Shown in pieces: positions 57,615 through 64,000 of a stretch of 64,000 bases of DNA. Under the pieces are notes generated by a model that was given only the letters and a program-made list of their open reading frames with translations, was not told the origin of the DNA and ran no database searches. The stretch spans positions 18,382 to 82,381 of the forward strand of contig JAQOOI010000041.1 of NCBI GenBank assembly GCA_028554645.1. The letters run 5' to 3'. The stretch comes from Omphalotus guepiniiformis (Eukaryota > Basidiomycota > Agaricomycetes > Agaricales > Omphalotaceae). Both the position numbers and the translations under genes were made by a program. Position 1 is the stretch's first letter, and every line of letters starts with the position of its first letter.

Positions 57615-58460
57615 ATGAAGTTCATCGGGGTTGCTTTTTTCGCCCTTGCTGTGGCATACCCAGCTGTACTTGCTGTCAGTCTCATTCTATCTATCAAATC
57701 GTCATAGATGCTTGATACTGACTTATCGTTTGAGCAGGCTCCAGTCTTAATCACTACGACGTCAACTAGGCTGATTGACGATAGCACGATTGCTTTAACT
57801 AGCGATGGTGTTGTGATTGTTCACCCTCGGAACTTTGGTCACTTGGTTTCTCGAGAGGCTCAGCAGCCTCCCAATGAGATTCCTCCCCCTCCCCCTCCGA
57901 GCAATGACCCTGCTCCTCCTCCTCCTACGCCTGATCAGAACGCTCCTGGTCCTCGGGATCTTCCTCTTTCTCATCCTGAAGCTCGTTCTCCGCAAGGCCG
58001 TAGACCTCCACGTCCTGCGAACAACAACAATGCTCCTCCTCCGAATAACGGTGCGGCGAATAATAACCCCCCGCCAGCAGCCAATGCCAATAACAACGCT
58101 AACGCTCCCCCGAACAACAATGCTGGTGCCAACAATAATGCCGCCGCTGCTAACGCTGCCAACGCTGCCGCTGCCAACAACAATGGTGCAGGCGCAGCTG
58201 CTAACAATGCCGCTGCCAACAACGCTGCTGCTGCTAACAACAATGGCGCTGCTGCTAATAACGCTGCTAACAACAACGGCGCTGCTGCTAAAAACGCTGC
58301 CGCTGCCGCCAACACTAATGCTGCTGCTGCTGCTAACAACAACGGCGCTGCTGCTAACAACGCTGCCGCCGCCGCTAACACCAATGCTGCTACTGCTAAC
58401 AATGCCGCCGCCGTTGGTCCCGCACGGAATGGCAGGCCTCGCTTTGTTCGAGATGTCTAG
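57615..58460 (+). CDS. secreted Asn/Ala-rich low-complexity protein
   Basis: Two exons (57615-57674, 57738-58460) join in phase to 260 residues. Exon 1 is exactly a signal peptide (M-K-F-I-G-V-A-F-F-A-L-A-V-A and on, ending V-L-A), and the intron falls at the likely cleavage site. The mature part begins A-P-V-L-I-T-T-T and has about 45 ordinary residues. A Pro-rich segment follows, then about 140 residues built from A-A-N-N-N-G, N-A-A-A and similar units, ending G-R-P-R-F-V-R-D-V. DNA in the repeat is GCN/AAC-rich and length-variable by nature, and it leaves long open frames on both strands. Possible wall-associated or effector-like protein; no family. Confidence 0.7.
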
Positions 58461-59407
58461 GCTCATGATGGGGAACGTTGTGTCATTACCCATGCTCAAG
58501 CTCCCTAATCCTACCGAAAACCGTCCACCTCAGGCTTTCGTTGTTGCTATCTTTTGATGACGCAAGGGTGACGGATTTAGTTATACAGTAGAGGGGATGA
58601 TTTTGTATATTTCGGATGCTGTACATTTGGATGTATTGTTGTTCTTTTTATTATGCAGAGCTGGTTTAGGTTAACTCGGAGCCTTCAAGTGAGGAGTCAC
58701 CCAGTAAGATTCTAGTGTCATTTCCAAGGTTTGCAATGGTTATATCTGTACTCAGTATGATCTTACATAATTTAACGCGTATGCCACTTCTGAAGAGAGA
58801 ATGCTAAGGATTGTACGTTCTAGATGTGGTCGTAGTGGTGATATGAAGGTGAGGAAGGACGAACTTGAGATGACCGGGCCGGGTGGCTCTGTCTTGCATT
58901 AACCTTCACCATCGCTACTTGAACCACAGTAAGTAGCCTCTAATCTATGCAAGAGAATACACCTGGATACTTTCCAGATGTCTAGGTTCATCCAACCTCG
59001 CCTTATATCGGCACCAGGCCACCCTTTGGACATCACATAAACTCGCCTATGGATTTTCGCTGAGCCACGAATGGTTTAGACAACGTTGTGAGGCATTGAA
59101 AGGACTCGGGAACAATTCTATAGAGGAGCCTACGGAATCATCTACCTTGCAAGGACGTTGGTGAGGGTGTGCCGCCAGATTTGGCCTGCTGGGAAGAGCC
59201 TGAGGAAGAGGAAGAGGAAGAGGAAGAGGAAGAGGAAGAGGAAGATTGACTCGCTCTAATGTGAGGAAAATGGAGGACGGCGCCCTAGGATTGATATTGA
59301 AGCTTGAAGCTTTGAAGGCTGAATGGTGCGTGTCTGTCGTTCGTCGTGTCACTGGTATTTTTCTCTGATGAATTTCTCCAGGTATTTCGACGTTATCGCG
59401 CTTGTGA
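58461..59407. other. intergenic with (GAGGAA)n run
   Basis: 3' UTR of the Asn/Ala-rich gene, then spacer. A GAGGAA hexanucleotide run lies at about 59198-59246. The minus-strand frame across it (P-L repeats) is a repeat artefact. Confidence 0.5.
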
Positions 59408-59737
59408 CACTGGCCCGGGGCTTTTCTTTCCCGGCAGGGAAAGTATAGGAGAAAGATTTAGACAAATATAAAAAATTTTGGTGGGGAAAAAAGTTTAAAA
59501 ATGGATGCTATCTCAATTGAGAAAGATATGATTTAACCTTGGAGAATGAAGCACAATTACTGCTGGGAAAGACACAGGGATTCAATGCATTTATCCTTGT
59601 AAATATTCAAAACATGTCTACCGCGAAAGGTATGCTTTACCCTCAGGGAAAGGTATGGGGATTTATTTCCTTTCTCGTTCGAAATTGATATCATTTCTCG
59701 GTCGAGAAACAAAATACCCGAAGATCGGACGCTCTTC
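59408..59737 (+). mobile_element. MITE-like element, second copy of the 1225-1532 family
   Basis: Begins CACTGGCCCGGGGC and ends in sequence whose reverse complement reads TCGGGTATTTTGTTTCTCGA. Aligns end to end with 1225-1532 in the opposite orientation. The two ends are loosely inverted repeats of each other. Internal GGGAAAG-type motifs recur. No ORF. Confidence 0.7.
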
Positions 59738-59939
59738 GGCACTCCTCGCCTGGTCAGCGGCTACTCATAAGACTCTCAGTGGCCTTTTATCCAGCATTCA
59801 TCAGACTCTCATCCACACGCAGATCGGTGTCGCTAACGGTGTATATCACTAATGCTAGATACGAAGAACCGCCATTGGTGTCTCCCGAAGGTAGTGAATA
59901 TCTCAAACGGCTGTTCAGGATTTAAGCTATACAATTGAT

Positions 59940-60122
59940 CTACACTATGAACTACATGTACAATTGATCTACAATGGATGAACTACGAAATACAAATGAA
60001 CTACGAATATAAATGATCTACAAATGATCCACGAATCTAAATGATCTACAAATGAACTACGAATACAAATGATCTACACGAATATAAATGATCTACATGA
60101 TCTATACGAATATAAATGATCT
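59940..60122. repeat. degenerate tandem repeat, (AAATGATCTAC/GAACTACGAATA)n
   Basis: Units of AAATGATCTACA and GAACTACGAATA recur many times with a mixed 12-26 base period. Confidence 0.8.
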
Positions 60123-60367
60123 ACGCTCTCCAAAATACAATATACAAATGAGCCAGCGAGAGAGTGCGAAAGTCCAAGATGATTCAAGCACAGCAGAGCG
60201 AATTTTCCAAAGTCCAAGATGCGAAGCAATCGTATATCCCTTTGACCCGTCGCATGAGCCACTGAACGTCAATGTAAACTGAAACGTACCTGTAACAAAC
60301 ACGTCTTCTTAAAGACACCGGATGAGACAAATCTGAGCGTGAAATCGAAGAAAACAACGTACCTGCA

Positions 60368-60830
60368 CTACATAGAGCACACCTGCTTCAGAAGAGGTTT
60401 GATACGTTTCGTGAATTCGGCCGTAGACTCGTAGTTGAACTCAAAAATTTCGCGATGACACCGACGACCTAAAACTACATGAGACGATGCCGCCGACGAG
60501 ATTATCGCTTACATTCGTTGCAGATGAGACGAGGTCGACATACACGCAGCTGCTCCAATACAAGATGACTCAAACGCTCTGAAAAAAAATCAGTAAGTGC
60601 AGCCTCGAGCAGCAAGAACGTACCTGCTCGAATGCAATAACGCGCTCGAATCGCGCAACACCAAATATGTTTTTGACCCCGGCATTGTCGTGCCCACTGC
60701 CGCCTTCGCCGCCGCCAGTCTGTACTACGCCCCACTTTGTAACCCCGCGTTCCTGCAATACGAAAGACATAGATGTAACCGGGCCTATCGAACCTTGAAA
60801 TTGGCTGGTGCAGTGTAGTTTTGAGAAGCG
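60368..60830 (-). CDS. GIY-YIG / T5orf172-like domain protein (5' end unresolved)
   Basis: Minus-strand exons join as follows. Exon A contains P-G-Y-I-Y-V-F-R-I-A-G-T-R-G-Y-K-V-G-R-S, then R-R-R-R-Q-W-A-R-Q-C-R-G-Q; this is the Y-I-Y...K-V-G-R core of GIY-YIG/T5orf172 nuclease-like domains. Exon B reads E-R-L-S-H-L-V-L-E-Q-L-R-V-C-R-P-R-L-I-C-N-E, matching the Glu-containing helix of the fold. Exon C reads R-R-C-H-R-E-I-F-E-F and ends at TAG 60368-60370. Introns lie near 60583-60640 and 60491-60525. The family is widespread and unstudied in mushrooms and may be nuclease-derived. The frame is open to 60966 without an ATG, so the first exon is unknown. Confidence 0.6.
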
Positions 60831-60966
60831 AGAGAAAGTCGTGGATGAGGGGCGGTTGGTTGTGTGTGCGTGATGAAAGAGTTTGTGTGTGCGTGATGAA
60901 AGAGGGAGAATGAATAACCTGTCCAAAACAAAACAAAAAGTGATCCCGCGTTAGACGTCGAGGCAC

Positions 60967-62127
60967 TTCACGCGCTGAATGTTACAGTTACGTGTGACAA
61001 ATCGCGGTAATGTCGATCGCCTAGTAGACCCGCTCTCAGCGTTCGAATCACCTCTCTCAATCTTCCTGCTCTAATACTTTTTCGCGCCCCATTGGTGTAG
61101 GACTAGCTAGCTGAGAGTGTTTGGGTTAGTCATAAACACGTTTTCCTCCGTCGCTTTGACCGATTTTTTTGCAGCATCGGTCAAAGTTCTCAGTGAACGT
61201 CGACCGCGGCTAGCTCGAATCATCAGGAGGAGGGGATTTTGGTGCAAGCTGATGTCTTGTAGAAGCTGAGGTGCGTGCCCGTCGAGTATGTTCAGAGATC
61301 TTGTTCTAATTCGTTTACGCGATGTTTGTTGAAGCTGAGGTGCGTATCCGTGTCGAGTATATTCAAATATGTTGTTCTAACTCGTTTACGCGTTGTCGTC
61401 CACTCTTCAAGTTACTTTGCGTGATGGATGCATTGTTGAAGCGGCGCGAGATGTCGAGTTGCTGAGGTATTCAATGAACTGGAAGCTTGAAGATGTCCCA
61501 CCCCACTCTCCCCACTCCAGCACCCTCTCGTTCTTGCAGAAACGTTCGCCGAGACGACGATCGATGCCCTCTCTCATTCTCTCGCTTGACCTTCACTATT
61601 TCTACGTCATCTCTCACATCATACTCCCAACCCGTGTGCATAGTACACACTAAACATAGCGCAGTATACGAGTGGCACCCTCAAACTCGTCCGTAAACCC
61701 CTTAAACCACGTTTGCGCAAACCCCTCAACTGCCCATCTCACTCGATAGACACCCCCACCAGGTACGTATGTACTCTTCCACTTTCATCAGCTTCACATC
61801 AGCAATCTCATTCAGATTAGGTGCGCTTGCAGAAAATGCAAATCCTTCCAAGTACGCAAGGGATTTTTCAACGTAAAAGTTAGTGAACAATGTTGCCGGA
61901 TTAGGATCCATCCTTGCAAGAATATCCTCTTTGAACGAATGCTTCACATTGATTTTTCTCGCCTGCAAGACGAACGCAAATCAACAAACAAAGATCTGTT
62001 GATACACGTTGAGAACGTTACTTACCGCAAATCCTTTCGCTACAGGGATAATCTCATTCATTATCCAGCTGAGTAGCAGCCACGACAAACTTTCCTACAT
62101 GCTCCGCTCTTGTGGTTCTCATCTAAA
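60967..62127. other. spacer with a short direct repeat and a possible gene remnant
   Basis: A ~70-base direct repeat (GAAGCTGAGGTGCGT...TCGAGTAT) lies at about 61261-61326 and 61333-61398. On the minus strand, 61726-62090 encodes M-N-E-I-I-P-V-A-K-G-F-A, then after a possible intron D-P-N-P-A-T-L-F-T-N-F-Y-V and A-Y-L-E-G-F-A-F-S-A. These look like real exons of an unrecognised gene, but the ends are not clear. Confidence 0.35.
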
Positions 62128-62129
62128 AC

Positions 62130-62250
62130 TTAGGGTTAGGGTTAGGGTTATTAGAGACTAGTAGGGTCCAAGATAGGGTCTGAAAGGTAGGATGAGTAGG
62201 GTCTAAGTAGGGTCTGAGAGACTAGAGTGTGTAGTGTGCAAGTAGGGTCT
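62130..62250. repeat. interstitial telomere-like repeat, TTAGGG then degenerate TAGGGTCT
   Basis: Three perfect TTAGGG units at 62130-62150 grade into GTAGGGTCTGAGA and TAGGATGAG-type degenerate units. A second degenerate block (GTAGGGTC(T/A)) lies at about 62445-62590. Confidence 0.85.
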
Positions 62251-62875
62251 ACTCCTAGATCACGCTCCAGGATGGCCATCCTGCACTTTCCCACGCCTCC
62301 CCGCGCCCATTCCCTGGCGCTGAAACTTTTGAAATTTCTGTAGCCCGTAATAATAATCTTTACAACTAGGTCAAAGCTGGAGATATCATCCAGGAGGTCG
62401 TATCTACCAGCGCAAGCTTTTGCCGCGCTTGCGCGGGGTTATTAGAGACTAGTAGGGTCTAACATAGGGTCTGAAAGGCAGGGCCAGTAGGGTCAGACAG
62501 ACTAGGGTGAGTAGGATGAGTAGGGTCAGACAGAATAGAGTGGGTAGGGTCTGGCAGATTAAGGTGAGAAGAGTTAGGCAGCTGAAGTTGAGCAGAACTT
62601 GGATGATGAGACAGACTGAGTGGGTTGAGTAGCATATGTAAATTTGTGTGGATCAGGTTATATTGCATTTGCATCTCCTTGTTTTGGCTGCTCATAAGGA
62701 GGAGTGATCTGTTTTTTTCTGAGCTCTACAATTGAACAATGCTATCTGGTCAAGCATATCTTTTATGGAATCATATAGTGGAATCTACAGTCTAAGTTCA
62801 TTGAATTGTATGGACTTCTTTCAGGCTACTTGGAAGACTTTATATTAAGATCACTCATGTTCAGAATGTAAAAGT

Positions 62876-63190
62876 TTTTAGATTGCTACTGAAAGATCAG
62901 ATAGAAATTTACAATGAGACTCATCTACTATCAATATATGTTGCACTTTGCACACTTTCACTTGAGTTTCATAGAGATAGTACTTGTATTTACTATGAAA
63001 AAATTAAAGCAAACGCATTATTGAAGCAACGCTCATAATGCGCGCGCTATTGACCCATACAGGACTCGAACCTGTGGGCAGATTGAGTGCTATCAATCTA
63101 ATCTGCACATAGACCACTTCTCTACAGGGCCACTTGCAATGAATGTTGGTCAATGAAGGATAGATAGTAAATCCCAAACCTTGTTGCAAC
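62876..63190. repeat. direct repeat unit with tRNA-like gene, copy 1
   Basis: Starts TTTTTAGATTGCTACTGAAAG and continues through the tRNA-like sequence. The same ~310-base unit recurs at 63397-63720. Confidence 0.85.
63052..63131 (-). tRNA. tRNA-like gene, anticodon not assigned (copy 1)
   Basis: Reading minus: GGCCCTG start, A-box-like TAGAGAAGTGG, a perfect B box (GGTTCGAGTCC) in a 5-bp T stem, and acceptor end ATGGGTC pairing at five of seven positions. GCAGATT pairs with AATCTGC around an enlarged loop, possibly with an intron. The D stem is weak. It may be a pseudogene or a tRNA-derived SINE head. Confidence 0.45.
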
Positions 63191-63395
63191 AATGAGTGTT
63201 CGTGGACGACGACAAAGCATGGATATGTTCTAACAATCCTTGTTGGAACAATGAGTGTTCGACGACGACGAAGCATAGATATGTTCTCACAAACCTTGTT
63301 GGACCAATGAGTGTTCGTCGTCGACGAAGCATAGATATGTTCTCACAAACCTTGTTGGACCAATAAGTGAAGGATAGATAGTAAATCACAAACCT
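63160..63395. repeat. ~56-60-base minisatellite
   Basis: Units of CCTTGTTGGACCAATGAGTG followed by TTCGTCGTCGACGAAGCATA and GATATGTTCTCACAAA recur three to four times. Confidence 0.85.
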
Positions 63396-63396
63396 T

Positions 63397-63720
63397 TTTT
63401 TTAGATTGCTACTGAAAGATCAGATAGAAATTTACAATGAGACTCTTCTACTATCAATATATGTTGCACTTTGCACACTTTCACTTGAGTTTCAAAGAGA
63501 TAGTATTTGTATTTACTATGAAAAAATAAAAGCGAACACATTATTGAAGGAACCCTCATAATGCGCATGCGATTGACCCATACAGGACTCGAACCTGTGC
63601 GCAGATTGAGTGCTATCAATCTAATCTGCACATAGACCACTTCTCTACAGGGCCACTTGCAATGAATGTTCGTCGTCGATGATCGATGAAGGATAGATAG
63701 TAAATCCCAAACCTGGTTGC
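63397..63720. repeat. direct repeat unit with tRNA-like gene, copy 2
   Basis: Second copy of the 62876-63190 unit with few differences. Confidence 0.85.
63575..63654 (-). tRNA. tRNA-like gene, anticodon not assigned (copy 2)
   Basis: Differs from the 63052 copy at one visible position beside the T stem. Same structure and doubts. Confidence 0.45.
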
Positions 63721-64000
63721 AACAATGAGTATTCGTCGACGACGAAGCATAGATATGTTCTCACAAACCTTGTTGGACCAATGAGTGTTCGTCGTCGACG
63801 AAGCATAGATATGTTCTACCCACAAACCTTGTTGGACCAATGAGTGTTCGTCGTCGACGAAGCATGGATATGTTCTTACAAACCTTGTTGGACCAATGAG
63901 TGTTCGTCGTCGAGGAAGCATGCATATGTTCTACCCACAAACCTTGTTGGACCAATGAGTGTTCGTCGTCGACGAAGCATGGATATGTTCTTACAAACCT
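63721..64000. repeat. ~56-60-base minisatellite, continues past the window
   Basis: Same unit as at 63160-63395 (CAATGAGTGTTCGTCGTCGA core), about five copies, not ended at 64000. All long minus-strand frames here are translations of the repeat. Confidence 0.9.

Noticed and set aside
57795..58499. Long antisense and alternative frames over the Asn/Ala-rich gene
   Set aside because: They are mirror translations of the GCN/AAC repeat; only the plus-strand frame has a signal peptide and in-phase intron.
59047..59352. P-L repeat protein on the minus strand
   Set aside because: Caused by the (GAGGAA)n run.
63004..63955. Minus-strand ORFs with repeated L-R-R-R-R-T-L-I-G-P-T-R-F
   Set aside because: Direct translations of the minisatellite, with no independent coding evidence.
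63160..64000. CRISPR-like array
   Set aside because: Units are repeated in full with no unique spacers, and the DNA is eukaryotic; it is a minisatellite.

Overview
The window looks like nuclear DNA of a basidiomycete fungus, most likely an Agaricomycete. Genes carry many short GT-AG introns of about 50-80 bases. The recognisable families are typical of wood- or litter-decaying mushrooms: a GH7 cellobiohydrolase, a KRE2-type mannosyltransferase, a bestrophin-like channel, a DHA2-type MFS transporter, a GATA-like zinc-finger protein, an exosome subunit and NmrA-like reductases. Three certain tRNA-Gly genes are present, along with many mobile-element remnants.

Layout. 1-191 is the 5' end of a minus-strand gene running off the left edge. 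1.1-9.7 kb is a minus-strand Ty3/Gypsy-type retrotransposon with gag, protease and pol in three frames. Each step between frames is -1, and a small non-autonomous element cuts off its 3' end. 9.7-11.06 kb is an endonuclease/RNase H remnant of a LINE-like element. 11.66 kb is tRNA-Gly(CCC). 13.4-16.2 kb is the bestrophin-like gene and 16.55-18.08 kb the GH7 gene, meeting tail to tail. 19.4-19.7 kb is a small Cys-rich protein. 21.3-21.57 kb is a TA-flanked MITE. 21.8-24.4 kb is the MFS transporter, followed by a coiled-coil/DUF6697-like gene and a GT15 mannosyltransferase on the same strand. 30 kb is an RRP46-like exosome subunit and 31.08 kb is tRNA-Gly(GCC). 32.09-32.34 kb is a MITE with perfect 42-bp inverted ends. 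33-37.7 kb is gene-poor. 37.7-40.5 kb is the GATA-like gene and 41.1 kb a second, identical tRNA-Gly(GCC). 41.2-46.8 kb is gene-poor. 46.85-50.5 kb is a tandem duplication holding two intact NmrA-like genes. 53.2-54.9 kb is a Ser/Pro-rich protein, 57.6-58.5 kb a secreted Asn/Ala-rich protein, and 60.4-60.9 kb a GIY-YIG-like protein. 61-64 kb is repeats: interstitial TTAGGG, degenerate TAGGGTCT, paired tRNA-like genes and a minisatellite leaving the right edge. This makes a subtelomeric or heterochromatic location plausible.

The host genes do not form an obvious pathway cluster. GH7 (cellulose attack), GT15 (wall mannosylation) and the transporter are all surface or secretory functions, but nothing shows co-regulation. 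The most unusual content is in the mobile DNA: two apparent -1 frameshift sites in the gypsy element, a MITE that truncates its integrase ORF, three distinct MITE families, and the recent tandem reductase pair. No clearly new defence or biosynthetic system was found.
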